Source of the DNA: Brachionus plicatilis | Taxonomy: Eukaryota > Rotifera > Eurotatoria > Ploima > Brachionidae | Assembly (NCBI GenBank): GCA_010279815.1 | Contig: QEOQ01000460.1 | Location: forward strand, 1,048,073 to 1,112,072 | Reading direction: 5' to 3' | DNA length: 64,000 nucleotides | Shown: piece by piece, positions 48,201 to 60,035 of the stretch | Layout of the letters: each line of letters opens with the position of its first letter | Numbering within the stretch: position 1 is the stretch's first letter | The notes under the pieces: generated by a model | Told to the model about the DNA's origin: nothing | What the model saw: the letters and a program-made list of their open reading frames with translations, nothing else | The model's database searches: none | Made by a program: the position numbers and the translations under genes

Positions 48201-51200
48201 TATTATTTTTATCTGTTGATTTTGAGCATGTAATTTGGTCAAATTTTTCGAGTTTACCTGATTAGAAGTTTTAATGGCCACCACACGATCTGTTTTTTGA
48301 AACGGTGTTGAGTAATTTATTTTATTAGAATTTTGTTTAGTAGATTTAAGATCCTGTACGTGAAAGTACAACTGATTTATGTGGCAATTATTAATTTTAT
48401 TAGTTTCGTTGGGAATACTTAAATTGCTGCTAGTGTTACTAGCAGAGCCAGTGCTTGCTGAGCAACTACTAGTGCCAGTGCTGTTAACGGTTAATATATC
48501 ATTTAGTTTTGGTGTTATAAATTCCGATGCTTGATTACCAAAGTATTCGCGTTTTAAGTTAGACTTATTAGCATAGCTATCGTTAGTGCTACAATTGCTA
48601 GCCGGAGATTCTATTAAATCTAATTTACCGTTTTCTTCCTCGGAAGAATCAGAAAATTGCTGTTTTGTGTCCATGTTACTTTCTTTTTGTGTAATTTGCT
48701 GGGGCGTCATGTATCCAGTAGTTCGTTTTGATGCTACTATGCAAGACTGCTTCTGATTTGAATACATTGCTAGTGCCGCTTTGACGGCTTCTTGACGAAT
48801 TTCTTAAAAAATTAATTTTTTAATAAAAATTATTTTCTTTAAACAAAAAATTTCTGTTCACTTATTTAATCAATTTTTTGTTTTTGAGAGCATACTTAAT
48901 TTTTAATTTTTGAAAAATTAGAAAAATTTTGACAGCGACCAGAATAAGTAAAAAATTTTATTTTATTTTTAATCTAAAAAATATTCTTGCTCAGAAATCA
49001 ATTGAAAAAAATAAAACTTGTTTTGATTTACAAAATGAAATAACAAAACTTGCTTGGAATTTTGAAAAAAGCCTAACTAGCGTATGATGTTGAATAATGA
49101 AATAGCTAAATATTTATATCATCATAGATCAAGATTTTAAAAATCATTTTTCAAAAATATAAGTCTTTTTTAGTATTTTTAGAAAAATTACGTAACCTTC
49201 GTATTTTAAAAATATCTTATCACCTCGAAATCAATACATTATTTTTACTTCCTAAGAGAATTGATGATATAATATATTTTAAAAGCTAAACATAAATATT
49301 TGCGTCTACGTGATTTAAAAATTAATATTCAAAATTTTTTTAAAATTAGATTTTTTTAACTAAATTCAAATTAATTATCTTTTAATACAATATTAAAATT
49401 TTTGTGGATTCAAAAAAAATTTTTTTTTGATTTTTTCTTACGCAAAATATAAATCAAATGAAAGAAAATTATTTATTTTATAATAAATTCGGAATATTTC
49501 TTTTACTTTTTAAAAATTTTTCAATTTTGTTTTACAAATTGGTCTGTTTATTCACAAAATAAAATTTTTTTAAATTTTCTTTTTGTTTTTTCATTTCTTT
49601 TTAAATAAAACTTAAGAGAAACTCACAAGCCAGAATTAAATTTTTAGCTTAATTTTAAAAGAACCTGGCATATAAAAATTTTTGCAAATGCTAGTGCTAC
49701 CATGTATGCTTAAATTTCACCAATATTTTTGTTAAATCAAAAGATACTTATTAGTTCTTGAATACCAACATTCTTTTATCTATCCACTATAATAATAAAG
49801 AATAAATTTGAGTTAAGCCAAGTGACCTCTTGAAAATAATATTATCTGACTCTCATAAATCTAGAAATTTTAGATATAACAATACTCAATGTCCCTTGTG
49901 GAACATTTGAATTCGATCATGGATACCCATTTAGGTTTATAAAAATCAATCAAGAAACGGATCTTTTCCATTAAGTGAACAATATTTTTTGACGATTAGT
50001 AACCAATGCTGGTCCCATATTCAAATATTGTTTTCATAATACAACCACTGGTCACGTAATTTAAAATTTGATCTATTAAAAAAATAATTGATCAACCAAA
50101 GAACTCTATTACAAAAAATAAAAAAATCTCTAATATTATTTTGTGTTATTTAATGAAATAAAAATTTTAATTTATATAATAATTTATTTGTGTTTAGATA
50201 CTAAACACGTATTTTTTGGTCACATAAAGGAAAAGTCTACTAAAAAATAGTAGCGGTGTAATTCACTAAAATGAAAATGATAATCTAAACCAATTGATAA
50301 AATAACTAAATATTCTACTTTCTTCCAGAGTCATTAAAAAAAAAATTTTTTTCGGGACTTTTTTTTTAAATTTGCTAGATCTTTTCAAAAAATTTATATA
50401 TTCTTGGGTTGTGTAATGCAAATAAATTTGCCATATCAGAATTTTTTTGCAATTTTAGCATAAAAGTCTTCACAATTCTTCTTCAGTATTCAAATTTTTA
50501 AAGCCCGGGCTTGGACTTGACATGAGACTTGTGACTTTTAAACAACTCTGCTTTCTTCTTGATTATCTTTATTAAAACGCATTTTTTTCTTTAATTTTAA
50601 AAAATTTAATTTTTCATTAAAATTTTTATTTTGTTTTTATCTGTAAGTGAAAAAATTGGAATTTGGAAAATTTTAGCAAAGCTTTAAGATAAATTTCGCA
50701 GAAATTAATAATTTAATTTAATCAAATATTCTATTAAAATAAAAATGTTTAAAATTATTAAGTAATATATTTAGAAATTAGATAATTTATTTTTATTTTA
50801 TTGAATAAATATGATTAGTAAATGTGTTCACTGATGATAAAATAATGTTGCATTCAGAAAAAGAAAAAAATACCAATTTCTTCAATCATTCTTGTACAAA
50901 CTCAGTTAATTTAAAGAAAACTCATCAGACAAGACTTTACTTATTATTCAGGATGAAGCGAATTCTTCAAGTGAGTTTGAATAACTTTTTTAAACTAATT
51001 TTAGCTATTAAAAATTTCATGCTAAGTTAGATAAGGGGTCAACCATTTGGAAAAAAAATTTTTCATATTTTGGTTTTAAAAAATTATAATAGAAAATTTT
51101 GAAAAATATTTTATTTTGATCAAAAATTTAGGAATTGTTATTGTGTTCATAAACAGCTCAGTTTTTTTCTAATATTCTAATCTTTAAAATAAACTGCTTA

Positions 51201-52070
51201 ATATTTTTTTATTATAATAAATTATTACATTTTTTATTATTTTAATAAATTAATAATTTATTTTTTAAAATGGAAAAAATTAATTTTTCACTCAACAAAG
51301 ACTCGGGGCATTCAAACGAACCCTGAGCTAAACCAAAAAAATTTTTATTTCAAAATAAAATAAGCAAAAATTTCATTGATTCACTTTTATGAGAACTTAA
51401 TTTATTTATTTAAGCAGTGTTTTTTTAATGATTTAAACTAAACCAGAACTGAAAAGAAAAAAAATTTTTTGCTCTTTTGATTGAACGTAGCGAAAATCAA
51501 TTTATCTCTTAGAATGGAACAAATAACACTTAGTAAAATAATCAATGGCATTTGTATAAAATTTTTTTAAGGAATTTTTAATTAATATTAATGAGACTTA
51601 CCCGAATGGTAGCGATTAGCGTTTGGATCCTCTCGATTCTTATTCTTTTTGGGTATTCGAATCTTTTCTTTGGACTTGTTCAAATCGCTTGCCTCACTTA
51701 CAATTTGCGCACTTGTTCGACTCACATTTTTCTGGATTGATTCTTCTTTAGAACTAACGAGAATACTGAGATACGGTTCGATGAGTTTGGCTCTTTTTTT
51801 GTCATAGCCTTTTTGGGTGATGTCACCCTCGAGCAGTTCAAGTTCGAGTTGATCGAGCTCGAATTTTACATTCGATGGCAAACGGTCTAGATTTAGCGAG
51901 GACAAAGGCGGCAGATTGGCAAATGCATTGTTGCTCAAAATTGAGGCGGTGTTTGTGGAGGCGGAATCGGCCGACACCGAAGAATGGGTTGAATTGCACG
52001 ATTTAAATTTGTGAATGATTATTTGGGCTTTTTTTTGCGGCTTCACTTCCTCGCTCAGACTTGACTCCAT
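36076..52070 (-). CDS. DIP2: DIP2, disco-interacting protein 2
   Basis: Seven exons: 52070-51602, 48802-48086, 45736-45669, 45611-45554, 45104-43393, 40578-39385, 36990-36076. They join in phase to 1711 codons including stop (1710 aa; human DIP2A about 1570). DIP2 proteins pair an N-terminal DMAP1-binding domain with two adenylate-forming (acyl-CoA-synthetase-like) domains and act in lipid metabolism and neuronal patterning. Seen: DMAP1-binding motif LELELLEGDITQKGYDKKRA (about residues 75-94); a low-complexity Ser/Asn region (exon 2); SAKIQQLLNTLK and RPKRRPLNEYFEDNQ in the two small exons; first AMP-binding domain in exon 5 (GDRVALVFPNNDP, KSRDMHWGLMAHR); second in exons 6-7 (FSVSTTGMLAGIK, RTGYLGFVRR); the hallmark end RGEKQRMHLRDGFLSDLLDP. 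I chose ATG 52070; the frame above it has only GTG. Large introns 1, 2, 5 and 6 are full of transposons. An N-terminal extension of about 60 residues precedes the DMAP1 domain. Confidence 0.95.
37626..37982. mobile_element. hAT-type MITE, 357 bp, perfect 8-bp duplication
   Basis: Ends CAGACTTGTGCGTAGGTC and CAGACTTGTGCGTAAGTC (reverse complement of the right end). ATTCAAAT flanks both sides (37618-37625, 37983-37990). Inside are many AAGTCA/TGACTT words, including TTGACTTGACTTGACTTAG. It lies in DIP2 intron 6 and appears related to the MITE at 27191. Confidence 0.9.
38475..38672. mobile_element. Small MITE, ~200 bp, in DIP2 intron 6
   Basis: Inverted ends: AGTTCTATAAAATGCTTAAT at the left and its reverse complement at the right (ATTAAGCATTTTATAGAACT). 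The interior has GCATTTTGCACGCCATT and TTTGCAGAGTTTTTGCAGAC, similar to parts of the elements at 10568 and 42264. No target duplication could be fixed. Confidence 0.7.
41359..41887. mobile_element. Tc1/mariner-type MITE, 529 bp, TA-flanked
   Basis: Ends CAGTGTTTTACTTTAA and CAGTGTTTTATTTTAA (reverse complement of the right end), each next to TA (41357-41358, 41888-41889). Inner arms are long: about 41385-41480 is repeated inverted at about 41752-41850 with few differences (TTTTGATGTAAAATTACAT, CAAAAGTAGGGTGTAATAAA). The whole could fold as a hairpin. It lies in DIP2 intron 5. Confidence 0.87.
41950..42035. repeat. Left arm of ~85-bp inverted repeat in DIP2 intron 5
   Basis: GGCAATTTGAAGTTTATGAT followed by a variant of TTTGATGCTCAAAATGATCA recurs, inverted, at about 42870-42955 with a handful of changes. 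The arms enclose the (AAT)n tract and the MITE at 42264. Confidence 0.75.
42145..42220. repeat. (AAT)n microsatellite, about 25 units
   Basis: An uninterrupted AAT repeat follows TTTAAACTAATAAATAATA. It lies in DIP2 intron 5 between the arms of the inverted repeat. Confidence 0.95.
42264..42626. mobile_element. MITE, 363 bp, 9-bp target duplication (MULE-like)
   Basis: Ends GGTTTTGTGAAATTCAGTAC and GGTTTTGTGAAATTTAGTAC (reverse complement of the right end); the arms continue for about 135 bp. ATTATTCAC flanks both sides (42255-42263, 42627-42635). A 9-bp duplication with long arms starting with G suggests a Mutator-like origin, though Merlin can also give 8-9 bp. The central loop carries GCATTTTGCAGAGATTTTGC. 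It lies in DIP2 intron 5 and is non-coding. Confidence 0.88.
42740..42845. repeat. Dispersed tail repeat, copy 1
   Basis: (TTTA)n followed by GGCTGTTTGGAATGAATATT and CTCCCTTTCAGCCA. The copy at 46005-46095 keeps the same order. Probably 3' ends of a SINE/LINE family in minus orientation. Confidence 0.6.
42870..42955. repeat. Right arm of ~85-bp inverted repeat in DIP2 intron 5
   Basis: Inverted partner of 41950-42035. It directly abuts the copied piece of DIP2 exon 5 that begins at 42956. Confidence 0.75.
42956..43010 (-). pseudogene. 55-bp copy of part of DIP2 exon 5, inside intron 5
   Basis: Identical to 43597-43651 at 53 of 55 positions and in the same orientation, about 640 bp downstream of the parent in transcription direction. 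Read like the parent it gives NREFVRSSLIGFLGPAGL against parental NREFVRSGLIGFLGPGGL, so the frame is open and both differences change Gly (to Ser and to Ala). The match ends abruptly on both sides. Probably a partial exon copy; whether it can be spliced is unknown. Confidence 0.9.
45105..45333 (-). CDS. Possible alternative first exon of DIP2 (short isoform)
   Basis: The frame of DIP2 exon 5 stays open upstream of its acceptor (45105) for 229 nt to an ATG at 45333. The translation starts MSLNESLIHPTLICSPTLQA and includes TLTGRNQQQSRLF before running into exon 5. Its base composition is much less AT-rich than normal intron, and a (CT)n tract and a hairpin lie just upstream. If transcribed from here, the product would lack the DMAP1-binding domain and begin just before the first AMP-binding domain. 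It could instead be chance, or a 5' untranslated exon. The main DIP2 model splices past it. Confidence 0.45.
45370..45390. repeat. Short hairpin before the possible DIP2 alternative ATG
   Basis: CGAGCCA, a 7-nt spacer, then TGGCTCG: perfect 7-bp arms, about 40 bp upstream of ATG 45333 on the minus strand. Confidence 0.6.
45464..45481. promoter_or_regulatory. (CT)n/(GA)n tract, possible GAGA-type promoter element
   Basis: Nine CT units (GA on the transcribed sense), about 130 bp upstream of ATG 45333, with a TATTTATA stretch between them at 45430-45437 on the minus strand. GAGA tracts are common in animal promoters; here it could mark an internal DIP2 promoter or be a plain microsatellite. 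Confidence 0.3.
46005..46095. repeat. Dispersed tail repeat, copy 2
   Basis: (TTTA)n then CTATTTGGAATGAATATTAA and TTTTCTCTTTCGGCCA, matching the copy at 42740. It lies in DIP2 intron 2. Confidence 0.6.
47489..47512. repeat. (TTA)n microsatellite
   Basis: Eight units in DIP2 intron 2. It is preceded by a stretch less AT-rich than its surroundings (GTCTTCCTCTACAGGATAAA), perhaps a LINE 3' end like that at 3943. Confidence 0.8.
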
Positions 52071-55000
52071 AATGCTTTTGTACACAACAAAATTGGCAAA
52101 AAAATTCTAACTAAACTTTATTAAACATAAAAGCATTTAAAATATCTAAATTTATTAAAATAAGATTTTGTTCATTTAGAGATTTTTTAGTGCCAATTTA
52201 AATAAAAAAAAAATTGTTGACTGATTTTAGAGAGTCGGAAAACATGGCCAAATTTTGGTGACTTCAAGTGACACATTTCCTACAATCGCATTTAATGCAA
52301 ATCTTTAATTGAAAATAAAAAAATATTTTACTAGTTTACTAATATCTTGTTTTTCTAGTTTTTCTTTCTTTAGTTACAAATTAGCATAAATTAGAATTAA
52401 ATATTCCGGTATTTTTTTTTGAGTTTCAGTTTATGGCTGGCTTGAAATCGCTCCAAATAGCTTGGGCTTTTCGTGCAATTATGATAAAAATATGTTAAAC
52501 GCAGAGGCCAGCGTTTTTTCTTTCCGTCCAACGTAATCTTCCATCATAATAATTTCTAATTAATATTTGAATTAAGTCAAACGTAAAATCTGGATTTAAT
52601 TCATTTAAGCTCGGGTTCTGCTGGCCTGACTGCTCTCTTAATAATAAAAATATTAAATTAATCCTTTTAATCTAATTAAGCATGATAAAAAGCAAATGCA
52701 ACCAAAATTTGTCCCTTAAATTTTCCTGCAGCGAAATTTTGCCTATCTATTTTTATAAAAAAAAATTTCAAAACTTTTGAAAGCATTAAATTTCATTTTG
52801 ATAAATAAAGCCTTTAAAATTTAGTTTTTTTTTCTTATGAACTTTCTGTACTAAGCATTTGTTTGGTAATTTTTGTGATATTTGGCCATAGAAATGATTG
52901 TCCCAAAATTAATCTAAATTTTATAACTTTTGTTCTTTCATTTGAAATTTAATTTCCTGTCTGTGCGATCTAGCAGCCGCTAATTACTCTTTTAGCATAT
53001 AAATTTAGATCAGCGAGAGACTCATTTGGAAAATTAAATAATTTATTATTATTGTTATTATAATTGATTTAGCCTCATAGGCAAAAATAATAAATCGAAA
53101 ATTTATCTAAATTTCCATGTCCGAAGTATATTCAAAAATTTTACCTGTTTCAATTTAGAGCAAAATTATGACTCTTGAAATACTTTTTAAAAAAAAAATT
53201 GTCGGTTCCATAGAAATTTATTAATTAATATGATGTAATAAAAACTCAAAAATGTCTTATGTTTAAAGGCCCTTCTTTCGACTTGAAAATTAAGAGTTTG
53301 TTTGTGTTTTTAAAAATTACCTAAAAAATATACCTTATAAATTAGTTATAAGTAAAAATTTTTGAAATTCACGAAATTCATTTATAAACTTTTATTCTCC
53401 AGGAAGATGTCCTGTCCCATTTTATGTCTTAAAAGAATAAAATTAAAATTTTTTTTTCTTAATCTTTTTGCAAATCATCAAAAAAATTATTCTTTGAGTA
53501 TTTTCCATTCTAATAAATAATTGTTAATTTTATAAATGACGTCAAACTCATCTATGTTAATAAAAAAATCAGAAACTTAAAAATAAAATTAAGTAAATTT
53601 AATTTGAAAAAAAATGATTTTTTTTATCTTTTAAAATTTCAAAAATTAACGAAAAATATATTGTTCTAATTTTTAAGAGATTCTTACTGTAATTTAACTG
53701 TAAATTCAAATTAATTAAATCGATTAGTCTACCATATGATTTTTTTAACATAAGATAAATTTTAATAAAACATTAAAAAAATTTCAGACTGGGAAACTTT
53801 TTAGTAAGTAAAAACATTCATCATCAAAAACTTTCTAAAATATAAAGATCTGACCGCTTTAATTGAATTAAATTGAATAAATACCATTCAAAATAAAATT
53901 TTTATCAAAATTGATTGAAATGTTTTGAAAAAAATTTTTTACTTGAATAGTATAATTTAAATAAGTTTCTCTTCAAAATAGAATAAAACTATTTTGCCGA
54001 ATGTTGTTGAATTTTTAAAAATTTACAGTTAAATAGTCAAGTTTTTGAAACCTTTCATTTTGAAAATTGATTTTGCATCCAGTTTTGAGGAAAGTTTTAT
54101 TACTTAGTTCTTTTACTAAGATTAGATCCTAAAACAGGTTGTAAGTAATTAAATCGCTCGATATAAAGAAGACTAGGAGCATATCTTTGGTTTAGATCAA
54201 AAATTAAAATAAATAGTTAAGGGTCATTAATGTACGATTTTAAAAATCCAGTCAAAATGTAAACCATTTGATTTATCAATTAGAAAATTGAAATTAATGG
54301 GCTGCAAGGGAAAGAAAAACAAAATTGAAAAAGATTAATTGAGATATAGAAATATTTCATTTGAAAGCGCTTAATTAAAAAATAGGATGTTAATTTGAAA
54401 TACTTGGTTCATATTGATTAAATATCTAAATGCATTAAAAATCGCCCCGATTCGAATACGATCGGCTATCAGTTGCTCTGGGCTCAATCGAAAAACTTCA
54501 TCTTGATTATTCGTTTATAATTAAATCTGAATATTAAAATTAATCATTCAAAAATTAACTTTGACCACAATTTGAAATCATTGAAATAAGCTTTAATTTA
54601 GAATGAAATTACGCCAGTATTTTTATTTGGATTTTTTTGTTATAAAAAATACTTGAAAATAATACTCACCTGAAAAAAATATTTTTCAATTAGTTCACCT
54701 GTATTAGCGACATTAATAACAACACTTGGCACATAAAGCATTTTTTTCAATAAGATTTAATGTTTTTTCGTTTTTTTATAACCTTAAAGAAAAAGTTTAA
54801 AAAAATTGAAGCTGAACACTTTTCTAATCAATAAAATTAAATTGATCACGTGGTTAAAAAATTTTGTCTCAAAAAAAATTTTCTTAATTCAATCATTCAA
54901 AGGCATCTTGAAATTATTTATTATTTATTAAAAATGACATGAAAAGTCATTTTTGTTTCCAGTCAAGTTTTTTTGTTTGTTATTAAAATAATATTTAAAT

Positions 55001-58000
55001 TAGAATTAACTTTTGCTCACGCCACGAAATCCAAAATATTACGCATGATTTCATCAATCTAATTATCAAAGTAGGACAGTTCAACCATTATGTATGTTTA
55101 AATGACGTGTAACTAGGCGTAAAAAGTAGTAATAATTTTAAAATATTTTTGTTCTTTTAAAAAAAACAATAATTAAACTCTATAACAAGTGATTAAGCCC
55201 ATTTACTTAAATAAAGATAGGAAATATTTTTTTGAAATTAAAATTTGATCTTTTGTAAACAAAACAAATTAAGGAAAAGCCAAGTTATCCCTCCCTTAAG
55301 CCACAATTGAACATAGTTAGGTGATTTATCGATTTGTTTTGTAAAATACCATGTCCACTGGACTCCACTCGCATATAATGAGAAATAAAAACTAATTTCT
55401 ACAAAGGCTATTATTTGATTACTTCCTATGGAGAAAAAAAAAATTTATTGATTTCCTTCCGGATTTACTATTAATTGCATTTTAAATCGAAAGAGTTTTA
55501 TAATTACAAATCTCTATTGAAATAATATCGATTTTAATCTTGAGCACCCAAGAAGTATGTCGACTACCTTGCGGTATTTTTGATCGCTTAGAATTGTCAA
55601 ATACGTGCTCTATCTGAATTGTTTTTGGCTAGAGTAAAATTTAAGTCTATCTTGTAGATTTAATCTACTGAATCGCGGTCTACAGATAACCAAAAGATTG
55701 ATAAAGACTCATAGTCTAGCAGATAGCATAGATTTACATTTTTCTCATTCAACTGATTCTTTGATGTGTTCAGATGCATGAAATCTTATCTCAGTATAAA
55801 TTATTTATTTAAAAATGAAAAAAATGAGCCAAATTCCGATAAAAATATTCAGAGCCAAATTAAACAAATGTCTAATGAGATTTTGTTTATAGCAGCTGAT
55901 TAACTAGTCCTCTTTAGCGTAATTCTCAAAGTTATGCAACTCATCAAATTTATTTATTGATAGAAATTTTACACAATAAGATAAATTTATGGAAGTTATA
56001 AAATAAAATCTATTTGAATTACAATTAACGCTTATTTTCATTGTGAATTTATTTTTTTTCCAATGCTTTATTATTCAAATGATTACTTAATAAAAACGCT
56101 TTCAATAAATAAACAGCTTGGACTATTTTCTATGGCCAAGAATTAATACTTTTTAAAGATAGTTAATTTAATTTTTACAATGGTACTGAGTAACCAGACA
56201 CCTTTAACAATTGATTTAAAATTAGTATGTAAATGAAAAGAAGAAATTTTTATAGACAAAATGAAATTAAAAAATAAAAATTAATCCTATCGTATTTAAT
56301 TATTTTTTCTTAATATTAAGTAAGCCATATTAGCACCACGATTCCAAATTAAATTAAAAAATAAAATTTTCTTTAGCAGAGTTTTTTTTAAATCTTTTCT
56401 TGGACTATTGACAAATATATCATAAAATACTAACTACTAATTCTGGTAAAGAAATGAAAAAAAATCTATCTTTGGAAGTGAATTTCTTTGGTAAAATAAT
56501 CAATAGCACATGCTCAAGAAAAATTGAATCAACATATCAAACATAAAATTAAAATTAGTTTTTATTAAACATTAAAATTGATTGATTTTATTTTGAATGG
56601 AAATTCTAAGAGAAAACTCCAGACAGTCTTGAATGGTCTTAGACCTGCCTTAAAGGACGTAAAATTTAAGATGAATGACTATTTATGAGAAGCTAAATAA
56701 AGTTTCAAATAAAAGCATTATTTATAATTAAAAGAAAATACACAAAAAATTTTTCAAATAAATCCCTCTAATGTTAAATATCTAAAAACTATAATTTTAA
56801 ATCGAAGAATTTTTTTGGATATAAGAAAGATTGATGTGAATAATTAGTGGCACAATTTTATTTTGTAAAAATTTTAATTTTACATTTAGAAAAAAGTGAA
56901 ACCTTTGGACCTTGTCATACAGGCAAAACACTGTTGTACCTTTTTACTATTATTAATTTGATTTATAAATAGAATGTCAACACAATTTAAGTTAATGATT
57001 TGAAAGGAAGCTTAATGTTGAAATTGTCAACTCGTTTTACAGCTAGATAGATGTATTTTAACTAATCAGATATTTTATTAAAAAAAATTATCTTAAAAAC
57101 CTTAAATTTACTTTGAATTAATTAAATTAATATTTTATAAAATGAATTAATATTTTAAATTTAGTTCTGTATCAATTAGAAATGAATATAATTGATAAAA
57201 GCAACAAGAAAAAATATATTTTTTTATTTTGTGAATCTAAACACCTCAAGACATCATTTTTTACGATCTCTTTCATAAAGTTAATCTAGATTTATAATTT
57301 CTTTGGTTTGAAATTATTGATTTTTAGCTATCAGAATGCTTCATGTGAATTAATTCGAAAAATGGATTTTAATCATAAATTACAGTTAATTCCGGCCAAA
57401 ACCTAGACTGACCGGAATATTCTATCAATATAAACACGTATCCTGATCAAATAATCTAGGTTAACCAGATATATTGTTTAGTTCTTAATCATCAAAATTT
57501 CACTCCTCTCTAATCATTTATAAAGTTTGAACCGTCAGCTAAATTAAACTCAGGTCGAATATTAATCACTTTTAGAAAAAAAAAGAATTTAAATGACCCA
57601 ACTTTGACTTTGGGAAAAGTAACTTGCTTTTTAGGGACATTTCGTGCTGGAATGCTTAGTTAATTAGATGAAAATTTTGTAAATGGACAAACGAAATAAT
57701 AAACTAAGCCTATTATTAGCAAACATGAATATGAAATAACTCTATATCCGAGTATCAAAACATATTTATTTAGGTTTTTAATCATAAAAATAACTAAATG
57801 AAATAAGTGAATATAAGATAAATAAAAAATGAAAACTAAATAAAAATTACGTATATATAAAGGTACAAATATTTTTTTCATTAACAAACAAAAAAATAAG
57901 TATTACTAATCGAATTTTCATTAAAATTTGTTATGTATTATATAAGCAATTGAAAAGCCGTAACTCTCGTGGTTTTTTACTCACAATTTATTTTTGTTGT

Positions 58001-60035
58001 AATTAGCAAGATTTAAAAATTTAATTTTAAGTCAAGATGAAAAATTCTTAAGACCTGTTTTTTTTTGTTGCAAATGAGCTTTTACTAGAAAAGATTAGAT
58101 TTTGACATAAAACAGATACAAAACAAAATATGATCCAATTATATCAGAATTTAATATTGGCTTATGTTTATTTTCAAGTTTATCCTGTCAATTCGTTCTA
58201 ATGCAAAACTGAAATCTAAATCACAATTAGAAAAATTTAAATTGACTTTTATCTTTATTATTTCTTTGAAAGAAGAAATTGAGTCATCTGCACTTAAATA
58301 TCCGAATCCTTATAGAACAAAAATTGATTTTTTAGAGCCGAAAATTACAGATATCTAAAGGCAAAATGTAAATAATCTTACATTTTTTTATACCTAATAT
58401 TTTTTGTGCAACATTTCAGAAGATTAAAAAAAATCCTTATGAAAATCCAAAATAAATTTTTTCTAAACATTGCACAAAAATATTTGAAAATGTAAAAATG
58501 TAAGGTTATTTACATTTTCTCTAACTGAAACGAATCCGAAAAATATTCCGATATTTCTTTATGTCCAATTTGAAAAGTAAATGCTTCTTAAATGATATAA
58601 AATTTCTTTTAAATTTTAATAAAAATTAAATATTTTTTATTTGAAGAAACATACCTCTAGTGTATATTGATGTTAAATATTAATTAATTTAAGATACTAG
58701 TTATTTCTGAGTGGAAGTCACAAGAATTTTTCTCGTACTTTTATAAATAAACTATTGATAAATTCATAATTAACTGATTATTTAGAATAGTAATTAAATT
58801 TGTCAATTTTTTTGGAATAATAAAGCTCTACAAACAAGTTTGTTGATTTTAAAATTGTTTTCACTTTGTTTGAATTCTTGGGTAGCACAATTTTTTATAC
58901 TCAAATTGATTTAGATTCTTGTTGAAATTTGAAAAAAAAAAAGTTTCGATAAAAAAAACAACTTGAAGATTTTATTAATTAAAATAAATTGTAAAATAAA
59001 ACTTAAAAGAAACATTAAAAATTTCTTTTAAACATAATTTTCGTGAGATACAAAACACTTGAGCCAAATTTTCGGTTATTTTTTGCTTACAAATCATTGT
59101 CCAGACTGTAAGTAAACACTTACACTCATAAGATACTCAAAGGATACAAATTTCAACTCGGTCTTAGAACTTATCTAACTCATTATTTTGTCATCAAAAT
59201 CAGCTTGAAAGCTAATATTTTCCAGGAGCTATTTTATCGATTCCTAAAATCCATAATAGGCTTTTTAGAAACAAATCTTGCTTTATTAAAATTTCTTTTC
59301 TAGACTGATAGAATTAGTAATTGCTAATTTATTTGGAATATAAAACAGAATCTTTTTATCTTAATCATATGGCTTATATTTATTAAGGCAATATAACTTA
59401 GTACCTATAATAGACACATTGACTAATAAGCTTGAACAAAATTTCCAGTAATGACTTCTTGACCAAAAATTAGAAAAATTAAGCTAAAAATTTTTATTGA
59501 AAAAATGCAACTCAGAATATTATTCATAGTATCTGAATATTGAAAATTGTATACACTTTTATCTAGTAATTAACTGATTTTAATTTTTTCTCATTAATTC
59601 AAATTTAGTTCTAATTTTAGTTTTTTTTTGTTGACTACAAAACAAGAATATTAATTAAAATTTATAAACAAATAGGTCATTTGAGTGTGTGTTCTAAAAG
59701 ATTAGAATCTTTAGTTTACTAAAATTTTTTTAATGAACATTAAATAAAAAAATAAAATAATCAAATTGATTTATTGAATATGAGAATAATTTAGACTATG
59801 AAAATTAAAGGTTCATATTTGGACGAAAATTTAATTAAGATTCTAAAACGGTATCCTAAAAATCATTTTTGAAATTTAAAAACCTACTTATAAAATTGAA
59901 TCTTGTGAGAAAAGGTTAAGGTTTTGTTACAATTTAAAGTGATGATTTTAATTCAAAATTTAAAATTCCAAAATAAAATTGAAATTTGAAAAAATCTCAT
60001 TTATCAAAACTTATCAAAAATAATAATCCCGGCTA
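52071..60035. other. 8-kb intergenic region between DIP2 and EXO1
   Basis: Shared upstream region of two divergent genes. It is very AT-rich and I found no exon, RNA gene or intact transposon. Short frames at 57660-57887 and 58164-58358 look like AT noise (Phe/Ile/Lys/Tyr rich, no domain). One hairpin repeat at 58356-58524 is listed separately. A fragment near 56900-56960 (AAAAAAGTGAAACC, GTTGTACCTTTTT) is related to the element in EXO1 intron 7. Confidence 0.5.
58356..58524. mobile_element. Short hairpin MITE
   Basis: About 60-bp inverted arms: GGCAAAATGTAAATAATCTT and TTTTTTGTGCAACATTT on the left, AAACATTGCACAAAAATATT and AAGGTTATTTACATTTTCT on the right, with a ~40-bp loop. Imperfect and non-coding; superfamily unknown. 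Confidence 0.7.

Noticed and set aside
57660..58358. Short ORFs of 75 and 64 codons between DIP2 and EXO1
   Set aside because: Composition is that expected from AT-rich random sequence (Phe, Ile, Lys, Tyr); the second has no ATG and ends next to a hairpin MITE.
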